A DNA stretch of 64,000 nt. Origin: Rothia endophytica. GTDB taxonomy: Bacteria; Actinomycetota; Actinomycetes; Actinomycetales; Micrococcaceae. The notes under the pieces are model-generated. The model worked only from the letters and a program-made list of their open reading frames with translations. It made no database searches and was not told where the DNA came from. The stretch is from positions 1 through 64,000 of the forward strand of contig NZ_CAKMSJ010000010.1 in NCBI RefSeq assembly GCF_928381505.1, given 5' to 3'. This document shows, piece after piece, positions 53,928-63,046 of this stretch. Each line of letters begins with the position of its first letter. Within the stretch, counting starts at the first letter, position 1. A program made the translations under genes and the position numbers.

Positions 53928-55607
53928 TTATCGAGTCAATTTACGGTGAACGACGCGGTGCGGCTTAGCGGCATCGGGGCCTAGACGCTCTACCTTGTTC
54001 TTCTCGTAGGACTCGAAGTTACCCTCGAACCAGTACCAGTTATCGGGCTGGTCCTCGGTGCCTTCCCAGGCCAGGATGTGGGTGGCTACTCTGTCGAGGA
54101 ACCACCGGTCGTGGGAGACCACGACAGCGCAGCCGGGGAATTCCAGCAGTGCATTTTCCAGGGAGGTCAGGGTTTCGACGTCCAGGTCGTTGGTCGGTTC
54201 GTCGAGGAGCAGGAGGTTGCCACCCTGCTTGAGGGTCAGTGCAAGGTTCAGGCGGTTACGCTCACCACCGGAAAGCACACCTGCCTTCTTCTGCTGGTCT
54301 GGGCCCTTGAAGCCAAAGGCTGAGACGTAGGCACGCGAAGGCATTTCTACCTGACCAACCTGGATGTAATCCAAACCTTCAGAGACGACCTCCCACAGCG
54401 ACTTTTCAGGGTCAATGTTGGCGCGGTTCTGGTCAACGTAAGAAATCTTGACGGTTTCGCCGACCTTGAGCGTACCGCCGTCCAGAGGTTCAAGGCCAAC
54501 AATGGTCTTGAAGAGGGTTGATTTACCCACACCGTTGGGGCCAATGACACCAACAATGCCGTTTCGTGGCAGGGAGAAGGACAGGCCGTTAATCAGAGAG
54601 CGGCCGTCGAAGCCCTTCTGCAGGTTTTCGGCTTCGATAACGACGTTACCCAGGCGGGGTCCGGGCGGAATCTGAATTTCTTCGAAGTCCAGCTTGCGGG
54701 TCTTCTCAGCTTCAGCTGCCATTTCTTCGTAGCGTGCCAGACGAGCCTTTGACTTAGCCTGGCGGCCCTTGGTGTTGGAGCGTACCCACTCAAGTTCGTC
54801 TTCAAGACGCTTGGCGAGTTTGGCGTCCTTCTTACCCTGAACGGCAAGGCGAGCGCGCTTCTTCTCTAGGTAGGTGGAGTAGTTGCCTTCGTAGGGATAG
54901 AGGTTACCGCGGTCAATTTCAGCGATCCACTCGGCAACGTGGTCCAGGAAGTAGCGGTCGTGGGTAATCGCGATGACGGCACCCTCGTAGGACTTCAGGT
55001 GCTGTTCTAGCCAGAGCACAGACTCAGCGTCCAGGTGGTTGGTGGGCTCATCGAGCAGGAGCAGGTCAGGCTTCTGAAGCAATAACTTGCAGAGTGCCAC
55101 ACGGCGGCGCTCACCACCGGAAAGGTGGGTCACGGGTGAGTCGCCGGGAGGGCAACGCAGGGCATCCATTGCCTGCTCTAGCTGGGAATCAATATCCCAG
55201 GCGTTAGCAGCGTCAATGGCTTCCTGAAGCTTACCCATTTCTTCCATGAGCGCGTCGAAGTCAGCGTCTGGGTTAGCCATCTCTTCTGAGATTTCGTTGT
55301 AGCGAACGATCTTTTCATAGATTTCGCCTACGCCTTCCTGGACGTTGCCCAGGACGGTCTTTTCTTCGTTGAGCGGGGGCTCCTGCATGAGGATGCCCAC
55401 GGTGTAACCGTCAGAGAGTCGTGCTTCGCCGTTGGAGGGGGTGTCGATTCCCGCCATGATTTTCAAGATGGTGGACTTACCGGCGCCGTTAGGGCCGACC
55501 ATACCAATCTTTGCACCGGGGAAGAACGACATTGATACGTCGTTAAGAATGACCTTATCGCCCACAGTTTTGCGGGCTTTGGTCATGGTGTAAATAAATT
55601 CAGCCAT
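53928..55607 (-). CDS. ettA: Energy-dependent translational throttle protein EttA (ABC-F)
   Basis: Ribosome-associated ABC-F ATPase without membrane domains that gates translation elongation by energy state. Two nucleotide domains: Walker A GPNGAGKST at 38-46 and GPNGVGKST near 355, signatures LSGGERRRV and LSGGERNRL, with the basic PtIM linker between (KKRARLAVQGKKDAKLAKRLEDE). I use the ATG at 55607 giving MAEFIYTMTKARKTVGDK, the standard N-terminus; 559 aa is normal. Ribosome site weak. Confidence 0.96.
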   Translation of the reverse strand: MAEFIYTMTKARKTVGDKVILNDVSMSFFPGAKIGMVGPNGAGKSTILKIMAGIDTPSNGEARLSDGYTVGILMQEPPLNEEKTVLGNVQEGVGEIYEKIVRYNEISEEMANPDADFDALMEEMGKLQEAIDAANAWDIDSQLEQAMDALRCPPGDSPVTHLSGGERRRVALCKLLLQKPDLLLLDEPTNHLDAESVLWLEQHLKSYEGAVIAITHDRYFLDHVAEWIAEIDRGNLYPYEGNYSTYLEKKRARLAVQGKKDAKLAKRLEDELEWVRSNTKGRQAKSKARLARYEEMAAEAEKTRKLDFEEIQIPPGPRLGNVVIEAENLQKGFDGRSLINGLSFSLPRNGIVGVIGPNGVGKSTLFKTIVGLEPLDGGTLKVGETVKISYVDQNRANIDPEKSLWEVVSEGLDYIQVGQVEMPSRAYVSAFGFKGPDQQKKAGVLSGGERNRLNLALTLKQGGNLLLLDEPTNDLDVETLTSLENALLEFPGCAVVVSHDRWFLDRVATHILAWEGTEDQPDNWYWFEGNFESYEKNKVERLGPDAAKPHRVVHRKLTR

Positions 55608-55721
55608 GCGTTTAAGCCTACCGTGTGCGGTCAAATTACGCAGTTTTCACCGGAGCTACTCTTGGTGTGCCTCAATATGGCGTCCGCAAGCTGTGGCTAC
55701 AGGTGCCATCTGAAGGGCTTA

Positions 55722-57105
55722 TTAGATACGGCTTTCAGTGATTCGACCGTTAGGTGACCAGGTCAGCCTGTACCCTTTAGAGAAATCAACGGTGACCGTG
55801 CCGTTGCCTTGAAGTGTTTCATCTGTTTTTGGGAAACCATATTGTGTGGTGTACCCGTTATTCCTCCAGTGCCAGTAGAGCCCGCCGTTACTGTTCAGGC
55901 TGGTGGTACCTGTTGATTCAGACCAAACGATGATCGTATTTCTACCGTAGCTGTGCTGAAAAGTTTGAGTTACGCCTCCGCCAACGATCAAAGTTTCATC
56001 GCTAGAGCGGAAACCTACAGCGTTAATGCCACCCATACGCCTAAATTTTGCGGCAATAGCCCCGGGTTCCCAGACATCGTGAACGCGGTGGTGCTGCGGT
56101 GTCCAATAGAGCGCCGTTACTCGACCGTCTGCGCGAGCAAATTTCTGTACGACGCCCTCACCTACTCTTTGTTCCTCTGAGTTAGGGAAACCGTAGCCTC
56201 GCTCGTAACCAGCCGAACGATACTTGGCACCGATACCCCCTGAGAGCCAGACCGGGTGTGCAACGACGCTAGGGTGCCAGTAAATGGAGTAGTTTTTGGT
56301 GAAGTGTTGAACAACACCCCCAGATGAAATTAGGTATTCATTGCCGGTGGGATCTCCATAGGTCTGAGAGCCTCCGCTGGTGCGGTAGCGGATACCAATA
56401 GCTCCAGCGAGGGTATAAGCGTTGGATGGTCTTGCCTGTGCTTTATTGAGAGACTGTTCTAGCAGTTGAGCGAACTGGTAGCTGTAGTGGTCACCTGGGA
56501 CGTAAGTCAAGCGGGTCGCGGAAAAGCCTGCACGAGCGTAGACACCCTGCCCACTGCGTGCAGCGCCTAGTGCTGACCAGTCAAGAGGCCAGCTGACGCC
56601 AACTTCATCCCGCTCACCGACGTACCAGTCCATGGGGAGGGCTTTAAAGGCTTGCGTTGGGGTAGTTTACATACCGTTTGAGTTACCTCCACCGACCAGG
56701 ACGCGCTGCCCCCGTCCTCCACGTTGTTGGACGGTCTGCGTTGAGTTCAAAGCCAATCATTTCTGCTCCACCGGAGTAGCCTATAACCCATACGTTGTTA
56801 CGGTCGAGCGAATGACTACTTTGAAACCAGGTGGCAAAAACCCCTGAACCGGTCTCCGTTACCGTCGAGGTTTTCCCACCAGGTAATTCCGTCTCCTCCA
56901 GCATTCTTATCGGGAGATATAACCGGCACAAAAAGCATGTTGCGTTCGTTCGCTACTCTGGCCATGGCCAGTAAGTCTCGGTTACCGGAGGGGTTATGGA
57001 CCTTTGATTGATGGTTGAACCAGTAGTCGCCATCCAGGTAACAGAGCACACCGACCGGCCTATTCCAGTCAATATTGTTGGCGTACACGTGGTAGTGAGA
57101 ACCGC
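55722..57105 (-). pseudogene. Broken gene: esterase-like domain with LGFP repeats
   Basis: Reading the minus strand gives pieces of one ancestral protein in shifted frames. The N-terminal piece (about 57090-56860: VYANNIDWNRPVGVLCYLDGDY) leads into a second frame (about 56860-56745) holding a hydrolase nucleophile site VIGYSGGAEM; a further frame shift reaches VLVGGGNSNGM with an in-frame TAA at about 56668, then an intact stretch 56633-55722 with four LGFP repeats (GRYRS..GG...YGFP type). So at least two frameshifts and one stop are present, and no signal peptide or start is seen upstream. The first shift lies in a GGGGTTTTT run. LGFP repeats usually anchor cell-wall hydrolases. Confidence 0.8.
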
Positions 57106-57231
57106 CTCTCTAAGAGCTTTAATGGGGGATGTGGTATGTGTGCGAAGATCTTGTTTTCAGCGCCATCTCATTCTATCCAAAGGTTTCTCCCAGCTAAAGG
57201 GAGTTAAGAAAGATAGCAGTAAGCTACATCT

Positions 57232-57624
57232 ATGGACGGTCAACACATTCAAGCAATTGCTCGCAATCTTGCTCAAAGCTTGCGCGAGAGTGAAACGGTC
57301 CACCCCTTTGGGCCGGATCATGAAGTCTATAAAGTGGGCGGCAAGATTTTTGCTATGTGTACAGAAGGGCCGGGCGCACCCATCGTCACTCTCAAAAGTG
57401 ACCCTGAAGAATCACGCGTGCTACAGCTAGCACATTTCAACATCAAACCGGGCTGGCATATGAATAAACTGCATTGGGTCAGTATTTGGCCGGTGGATTT
57501 GCAGGCCCCGGCTAATCCTGACTTTTGCCAACAACTCATAGAAGAGCTGGTCGAGGACGCCTACCTACGGGTAGTTTATTCGCTCCCCAAATCTGTACGC
57601 CCCCTGGAATATCGCGAACGCTAA
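57232..57624 (+). CDS. MmcQ/YjbR family protein
   Basis: 130 residues, the typical length of the YjbR/DUF419 fold, with FGPDHEVYKVGGKIFAMC near residues 25-42 and the C-terminal HMNKLHWVSIWP plus LVEDAYLRVVYSLPKSVR. Proposed to bind DNA from its fold, but the role is undetermined. ATG 57232 has only a weak ribosome site; an overlapping longer frame from 57008 is out of frame and is not supported. It follows the broken LGFP gene on the opposite strand. Confidence 0.85.
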   Translation: MDGQHIQAIARNLAQSLRESETVHPFGPDHEVYKVGGKIFAMCTEGPGAPIVTLKSDPEESRVLQLAHFNIKPGWHMNKLHWVSIWPVDLQAPANPDFCQQLIEELVEDAYLRVVYSLPKSVRPLEYRER

Positions 57625-57720
57625 AAGAAAAGTGACTCAGCGGTGCGCTCCGATCCCCATAGAGCGCACCGGCTTGCCTCTCCCGGAGAGGCAAGACTCG
57701 CCTTCTTCAAGGTTGCAGCA

Positions 57721-58323
57721 TCAGGTGGTAACCGAAAGAGCGGCATCATCGGTTTCTTTAGCGTCACTTAGCCCAAAATTTGGGGGCAGCTGTTGCACGC
57801 GATCGCTGATGGGCTCAGAAGGATTAACCGCATGGGAGACCTCTGGGATTGTGGTTCTAGCACTCCCATGGGAGGTAGGCACTTGGGTCTGAGCGAGTTG
57901 GCGTTCCCCCTCTACTTGCTGTTCAAAACTTTTATCAACGTCACCAGCTTCAGGGCGGCGGTCTGAGACCCGCTCAAAGCGGGCGATTCCAAAGTTGAGA
58001 TCATGGCCGATGCTTGAAGCATCGATTTCAATGCTGGTGCCCTGCGACCCGTCACTGCGTTCAAACTGCTTAACTTTCAGGCGTCCAGTCACCAAAATTG
58101 GTTGCCCTACGTGAAGACTGCGGGCACTATTATGAGCCAGTGCCCGGAAACAATTGACGGTGTACCAGTTGGTATCTGATTCACGCCATTGCCCTGTTGA
58201 ATTATCAAACCAGCGTGGAGTTGATGCTAATCGGAAATTAGCCAGAGGGATATTAGTCTTCGGTAGGTATTTCTGGGTGGGAGCGGTGGCAATGTAGCCT
58301 CTCACTGTCACGGTATCTGTCAT
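57721..58323 (-). CDS. Single-stranded DNA-binding protein, second type (SsbB-like)
   Basis: OB-fold single-stranded DNA binder. Residues 1-115 contain VTVRGYIATAPTQKYLP, FRLASTPRWFDNSTGQW, WYTVNCFRALAHN and the QPILVTGRLKVKQFERSDG segment. The 85-residue tail is acidic/polar but ends NFGLSDAKETDDAALSVTT, without the terminal DDDIPF acidic tip that recruits repair proteins. That pattern suits the SsbB paralogue rather than the essential Ssb. AAGGAGGAG precedes the ATG. Length 200 aa. Confidence 0.85.
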   Translation of the reverse strand: MTDTVTVRGYIATAPTQKYLPKTNIPLANFRLASTPRWFDNSTGQWRESDTNWYTVNCFRALAHNSARSLHVGQPILVTGRLKVKQFERSDGSQGTSIEIDASSIGHDLNFGIARFERVSDRRPEAGDVDKSFEQQVEGERQLAQTQVPTSHGSARTTIPEVSHAVNPSEPISDRVQQLPPNFGLSDAKETDDAALSVTT

Positions 58324-58575
58324 GGCTCCTCCTTGAGCTAGTGGGGTAAAGGTTGGGTAGCTTTAGCCTGACATTCAAGGAAGAGGTCTTGAAAGGAGCC
58401 TGGGAACTGTGGATAAACTTACGGACTTGGGGAGCTGAGGTTTCTGGGACTTCTGAAATAATTTGGTGATTGAGAGACAAGCTCACCAAAGTTTGTGTCA
58501 GGCTCTGTACACAGCCGTTGACCTGCAACATATGAGCCACCTAGGTTGTTTCTACACCGTTGTGGAGGAGCAATC

Positions 58576-59130
58576 ATGGTCAATAAAAATATCGAAGCTG
58601 AGTTAGCGGGAAGTACACCGCACAAAGAACCTTCTTGGGTACGAGATGATCCCAGCCGAACGTATTTCCTTGAAGAATGGCAGAAAGTGCCGCGCACGCA
58701 GCAGGCTATGTTTGAGCACCTGTGTCTTTTAGTCTTCCAAAATGGCCTAGGGTGGAGCGTAGTCCTAGGTAAGCGAGAAGCGATCAGCAGACATTTCAAA
58801 GGGTTTTCTCTAGAGGCTGTTGCTTCTCTTACCGAGCATGATATTTCTCAGATGCTATCCGATACATCCATGATCAGAAATGAAGCTAAAATTCGGAGCT
58901 GTATCGCTAACGCACAGGCTTTGCTTGATCACAGCATCAATCTTCCCGCCCTCTTCGAACAGGCTTTTGACTCACCCGTCATCTTTGACTCGGTCAGTGA
59001 GCTACCCAGGACATTAGAGACGACAGATAGGATTGCTGACGATCTCAAGGACGCTGGCGCGCAGCGTGCCGGTCAGGTTGTGTGCTGCGCTCTAGCCCAA
59101 GCAACGGGCTTCATTAGGCTAGGTGCCTAG
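58576..59130 (+). CDS. DNA-3-methyladenine glycosylase I (Tag) family protein, divergent
   Basis: 184 residues from ATG 58576 (GGAGGAG upstream). It follows the Tag fold: PSWVRDDPSRTY, LCLLVFQNGLGWSVVLGKREA, RNEAKIRSCIANAQA and RAGQVVCCALAQATGFI align along Escherichia coli Tag. However, key residues differ: the zinc Cys4 and His17 are replaced (by Pro and Leu), the substrate-binding Glu38 aligns with Leu, and the C-terminal His/Cys zinc pair is absent because the protein ends early. Trp46 is kept. It is therefore doubtful as a classical glycosylase. Confidence 0.75.
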   Translation: MVNKNIEAELAGSTPHKEPSWVRDDPSRTYFLEEWQKVPRTQQAMFEHLCLLVFQNGLGWSVVLGKREAISRHFKGFSLEAVASLTEHDISQMLSDTSMIRNEAKIRSCIANAQALLDHSINLPALFEQAFDSPVIFDSVSELPRTLETTDRIADDLKDAGAQRAGQVVCCALAQATGFIRLGA

Positions 59131-59168
59131 CAGTACACGGTGAGAAGAGAAGGGCCGGGCAATAACTA

Positions 59169-60104
59169 TTAGCCGGCATGATCAAAGTAGGCTTGCACAG
59201 CTTTACTGGCAACTTCGTAGCCGATATTTACATCATTAAAGCCATGAGAGAGCAGGGCTATAGAGAAAGTATTATCCTCTGTCCGGACCACGCCTACAGA
59301 ATTGACGTACCAAGTGCCCGTCTCGTCCTGAATCCACCCATTTTTAACAGAGACCTGCTGGACCTGCTTTCCAAAAGCAGTCTGGTCTTTTTGAGAACCC
59401 ACGCCCCAGAGCTGCGACCAACCATGCGGATCCATTGTTTCTAAGAGGTATTCGGCATCGGTCTTATTGATCCAGTGGATATCTTCTACGATAAACCGCA
59501 TAATCTTGACGTAGTCTTCTGCCCAGGTTTGGTTGTTACCCCAGGTGCCCTCGCTGCGAGTCATCGTAGCACCCAATAGTTCATAGGTTTTGTTAAGAGA
59601 TTGAGAGCTTGCCTCTGAGTCAGCACCGGGCCCAGTAGTGCCAATCTGTCTAAATATTTCTGTGGTTGAGGAGTTATCCGAAAAGCTGATAGCAGCCTCG
59701 ATGAGCGCCTTTTCTTCTTCCGTTAGAGTGCGCTGTTCAAAGACCGCACGCCGCAGAAGTGTGAGAGCTATGGGGACTTTGACGATTGAGGCCTCATAAG
59801 ACCACTCATTAGCATGGTGGAGGAAGGTTTTATCTTCTTTATGGTTGTAGACTGCCAAGCTAATCGTTGCTGAATGCTCTGTTTCAAGACTGGACAGAGC
59901 CTCATTGATATCCACATCTTTTCGATCATTAAGATGTTCCTGCCCAGAGGCTGTGACTTGTTTTCGGTCCCCGTTGCCTCCGCAAGCTACCAGCACAGGT
60001 ACTAAAGCCAGAAGAGCAGCAGTCGCTTTGAGCGTGCCTCTACGCGAGCGCGCAGTGGGGTGTAAATCGGCATCGTTAGATGGGAAGAAAGTTCTCTGGG
60101 GCAT
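59169..60104 (-). CDS. Beta-lactamase-fold serine hydrolase, lipoprotein
   Basis: 311 residues with a basic N-terminus, a hydrophobic segment and lipobox LVAC (C41), so probably anchored outside the membrane. The penicillin-binding/class A hydrolase motifs are SIVK (Ser106, Lys109), SDN (142-144) and KNG (254-256) in place of KTG/KSG. This motif set suits penicillin-interacting or class A-like enzymes in actinobacteria; real lactamase activity is uncertain. Ribosome site is weak. Confidence 0.85.
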   Translation of the reverse strand: MPQRTFFPSNDADLHPTARSRRGTLKATAALLALVPVLVACGGNGDRKQVTASGQEHLNDRKDVDINEALSSLETEHSATISLAVYNHKEDKTFLHHANEWSYEASIVKVPIALTLLRRAVFEQRTLTEEEKALIEAAISFSDNSSTTEIFRQIGTTGPGADSEASSQSLNKTYELLGATMTRSEGTWGNNQTWAEDYVKIMRFIVEDIHWINKTDAEYLLETMDPHGWSQLWGVGSQKDQTAFGKQVQQVSVKNGWIQDETGTWYVNSVGVVRTEDNTFSIALLSHGFNDVNIGYEVASKAVQAYFDHAG

Positions 60105-60186
60105 AGGTTCAGTCTATTCTCAAGTGCAGTATCAAATGCTCTAAATAAGAGGATAGTTTCACCATAAATACTTGAGTAAACAAATA

Positions 60187-60216
60187 ACCCCCCCACCTCT
60201 TTGACGAGGTGGGGGA
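60187..60216 (-). terminator. Terminator of tRNA-Arg
   Basis: Stem ccccccacctc / gaggtggggg (one-base uneven) followed by TTATTTGTTT on the minus strand. Confidence 0.8.
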
Positions 60217-60225
60217 TAGGTGAAG

Positions 60226-60298
60226 TGCCCCAGGAGGGAGTCGAACCCCCGACCAAGAGATTAGAAGGCTCCTGCTCTATCCACTGAGCTACTGAGGC
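60226..60298 (-). tRNA. tRNA-Arg (anticodon TCT)
   Basis: Minus strand acceptor GCCTCAG / CTGGGGC, D-stem GCTC / GAGC, anticodon loop CTTCTAA (anticodon TCT), T-arm GGGTTCGACTCC. The anticodon stem is imperfect at one pair (C-U at 31-39). CCA not encoded. Confidence 0.9.
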
Positions 60299-60375
60299 TG
60301 AACGTGTTTTATTCTAGCGTGGGTGCACCTCAAAGTCATATCAGTGATAGAGCTCCACGCCCCCGGCGGCTCAGG

Positions 60376-61950
60376 CTAAATCGAGACCTCGTAAATCGAC
60401 GAACGCTGGGCGCGGCGCAATACTCGGCGCGTAGCAGGGTCTAGGAAGACCAGCCACGATGCGTAGGCAACGCTGATAACCGCGGCGATAAGGCGCCCGA
60501 TATTCTGATCAAAATCTTCAAGGTAGGGCGATACCGCCAGCTGATCTGAGACCGCATAAATCATAAAGAAGAGTGTGGTCAAGAAGTAGAAATCTAGCTG
60601 CCAGTCTGTTCTAATGCCCGCCACCACTAAAAGCGGTATAAACCAGAGTAGATACCAGGATTGAATCATGGGTGAGAAGAGCACCACGAAGCCGATGGCG
60701 AGACCGGTTCGCTTCACCAGGTTCTCGTCCTTCCCAATGAACATGGTGATTACGGCGAGACCCATACCAATCAGTTTGCCCAGGCTAAAGAAAGCGTCTC
60801 TAATGCTGTTAGCTAGGTCATTGTTACCGGTAATCGAGGCAATAATCTGATTGATTTGTAAGCCCAAAAACCCAATAAGGGTGTACCAGATGTACTGTCC
60901 GCCGGTCGTTGATAGAGCTGAAATCCACCCAAAACCCAGACCGGAGACCCAGCCCATGAGAGCCAGTTCGGCGATTGAAACTGCCAAAGTCAGCGCCCAA
61001 AAGACAAAGCGACGGGGCCAGCTCGCCCCTCGTCCAGCCCAAAACAGCCCGATGAAGGGCAGGGCTACAAGGGCGATGGGCTTGACGGCGACAGCCATAG
61101 TAACCAGGGTGGCACCAAGAATGCCACCCACCGCGTCCCTCTGGGAAGCAGCGTGGTAGACACCGGCGAGAATAAAGCCCGTCATCAGGGCATCATTATG
61201 GCTAGAGGTAATAAACGCCGCAATAAATAGGGGGTTAGCGACCACCAGCCAGTTAGCACGCGTCCCATTGATTCCGTGGAGTTTAGCCAACTTTGGCACA
61301 TAAATAGCAATCAGGACGACGCCCAGCATTGCTACACCTCTAAAGAGGTAGAGGGCGGTATCAACAGACTCCCCCGCCATCCCTGCGACTATCTTTTCGA
61401 TCCACAAGAAAACAGGCCCATAAGGTGGTGCAGATTCGGCCCACATGGGATCTGCCCCGTACTGGAAGAAATTGTTGACCGCGGAGACCCCATATTCATA
61501 GGGGTTAAGGCCGGCTTGCATCAGGCGTCCCTGAGCAAAGTAGGAGAAGACATCGCGGCTGTAAAGCGGGAAGGCAAACAGTTGGGGGGTGATCCAGCAT
61601 ATGGTCGCAGCCCAAACCCATCTCTTAGCCCGTTCATCCCACACCATCAGCTTCTGCACCATACGCAACCATTCACGGCAGAGCATCATGGCACCAATCA
61701 CCAATAAAGCGATACAGGTAATCAAACCAGGGGTGGTGTAGCGCAGCGGAATAATCCACTCAACCCGGCGGAAGGGTGAAGCATCTGCTAGCCATCCCAC
61801 ACCGAATGAAGCAAACATCACTAGCAGGGACCCAATGGTGCCGAAAATCAGCGTTCTTAGGGGGCTACCTGTTACATAGTGCGCAGTTTTGCTGTTATAG
61901 CGGTGCACCGGTTTGCTGGCGGTAGTTGCCTCCACATTTCTGGGGCTCAT
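60376..61950 (-). CDS. Polyprenol-phosphate-mannose-dependent mannosyltransferase (MptB-like)
   Basis: A GT-C type integral membrane glycosyltransferase, 524 residues with about 12-13 membrane segments and a loop with the acidic/aromatic active site typical of MptA/MptB (for example FSYFAQGRLMQAGLNPYEYGVSAV). In corynebacteria and mycobacteria such enzymes extend the alpha-1,6-mannan core of lipomannan. ATG 61950 with GGAGAACG upstream. Monocistronic. Exact acceptor unknown. Confidence 0.87.
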   Translation of the reverse strand: MSPRNVEATTASKPVHRYNSKTAHYVTGSPLRTLIFGTIGSLLVMFASFGVGWLADASPFRRVEWIIPLRYTTPGLITCIALLVIGAMMLCREWLRMVQKLMVWDERAKRWVWAATICWITPQLFAFPLYSRDVFSYFAQGRLMQAGLNPYEYGVSAVNNFFQYGADPMWAESAPPYGPVFLWIEKIVAGMAGESVDTALYLFRGVAMLGVVLIAIYVPKLAKLHGINGTRANWLVVANPLFIAAFITSSHNDALMTGFILAGVYHAASQRDAVGGILGATLVTMAVAVKPIALVALPFIGLFWAGRGASWPRRFVFWALTLAVSIAELALMGWVSGLGFGWISALSTTGGQYIWYTLIGFLGLQINQIIASITGNNDLANSIRDAFFSLGKLIGMGLAVITMFIGKDENLVKRTGLAIGFVVLFSPMIQSWYLLWFIPLLVVAGIRTDWQLDFYFLTTLFFMIYAVSDQLAVSPYLEDFDQNIGRLIAAVISVAYASWLVFLDPATRRVLRRAQRSSIYEVSI

Positions 61951-62100
61951 CGTTCTCCGTGAGTTGCGCTGTTAAAACACCCCCGATTTTACCCGCACGC
62001 CGCTCTCATCGGCACCGATGCTCATCCCCCGCTCTCAATAAATTAAGGTTTTTACCTCTAAGACCAGACAAGTATCTGCTGGGGCTAGTACATTGGTGGT

Positions 62101-62727
62101 GTGTCTATTAGTAATGAACGAATTGTTTGGGTCGACTGTGAAATGACCGGTCTGTCCTTAGAGAATGATGCTCTGATTGAAGTAGCAGCCCTTGTGACCG
62201 ATGGTGACCTCAATATTCTGGGCGAAGGCGTCGATGTCGTCATCAAACCGACTCCAGGCTCTCTTGAGCAGATGGATAACTTTGTGCGCAACATGCACAA
62301 GGAGTCTGGTCTTATCAATGAGTTGGACAGCGGCATTAGTATGGCTGAAGCAGAACAGCTCGTGCTGGACTATGTCAAAGAATGGGTACCTGAACCCCGC
62401 AAGGCTGTACTGGGTGGCAACTCTATCGGCACCGATAAGACCTTCCTAGTGCGGGATATGCCACAGCTCATTGATTATTTGCATTACCGGGTGATTGATG
62501 TATCAACCATTAAAGAACTATCCCGCCGCTGGTTTGAAAAGGCAACCTACAACGCCCCTGCCAAGACCGGAAATCACCGGGCTCTGGGCGACATCCAGGA
62601 TTCAATCGATGAGCTCCGCTACTACCGCGGAACCATCTTTGTGCCCGCCCCTGGTCCGGACAGCGCCACTTGCCAGCAGATAGCCCGCCAGGTCAGTGAA
62701 ACCCGTCAAGAGGTTAACCCTGAATAG
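62101..62727 (+). CDS. orn: Oligoribonuclease
   Basis: DEDDh 3'-5' exonuclease that degrades short RNA and pGpG-type nanoRNAs. 208 residues. Asp12 and Glu14 in VWVDCEMTGL, the middle Asp in GNSIGTDKTFL, and the terminal HRALGDIQDSI (His and Asp). The GTG at 62101 fits the family N-terminus; its ribosome site is weak, so the mRNA may be nearly leaderless. Confidence 0.95.
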   Translation: MSISNERIVWVDCEMTGLSLENDALIEVAALVTDGDLNILGEGVDVVIKPTPGSLEQMDNFVRNMHKESGLINELDSGISMAEAEQLVLDYVKEWVPEPRKAVLGGNSIGTDKTFLVRDMPQLIDYLHYRVIDVSTIKELSRRWFEKATYNAPAKTGNHRALGDIQDSIDELRYYRGTIFVPAPGPDSATCQQIARQVSETRQEVNPE

Positions 62728-62806
62728 CTTCAGCAAGACCAGCCCCTGCTAATGATTCACCCAGAGCGCGAGTGAGTATGGTCACCCCGCAAATCGCACA
62801 CTCAGT

Positions 62807-62835
62807 TTTACAGCTGGTAAAAATCTGTGTAAGCT
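62807..62835 (+). promoter_or_regulatory. Promoter of tRNA-His
   Basis: TTTACA (-35) and TAAGCT (-10) separated by 17 bp, with the tRNA starting 57 nt downstream. Confidence 0.6.
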
Positions 62836-62891
62836 ATTACCTGTTGCCAAAACAAAAGCAAAAGAAATTTAGCTAGCGTTTTAGTAAACAT

Positions 62892-62965
62892 GGTGGTCGT
62901 AGCTCAGTCGGCAGAGCGCCTGGTTGTGGTCCAGGAGGTCGCGGGTTCAACCCCCGTCGATCACC
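62892..62965 (+). tRNA. tRNA-His (anticodon GTG)
   Basis: Acceptor GTGGTCG / CGATCAC with an additional G before position 1 as required for tRNA-His, anticodon stem CTGGT / CCAG region with loop containing GTG, T-arm GGTTCAACCC. CCA not encoded in full. Confidence 0.93.
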
Positions 62966-62973
62966 CAGAATAA

Positions 62974-63010
62974 AGAGGGCCGCTACGGTAAACGTAGCGG
63001 CCCTCTTTTT
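62974..63010 (+). terminator. Terminator of tRNA-His
   Basis: Stem agagggccgctacg / cgtagcggccctct with a 5-nt loop followed by TTTTT. Confidence 0.92.
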
Positions 63011-63046
63011 ATGTGCCCTTCTAGACCCACACGGTAAGGTTGAGAT

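Noticed and set aside
57008..57430. An overlapping 140-codon reading upstream of the YjbR gene
   Set aside because: It covers the broken esterase region in the opposite direction and is out of frame with the well-supported YjbR protein.
59169..60104. Acquired antibiotic-resistance beta-lactamase
   Set aside because: The composition matches neighbours, there are no mobile-element signs, and the KNG motif and lipoprotein anchor suit a native chromosomal enzyme.
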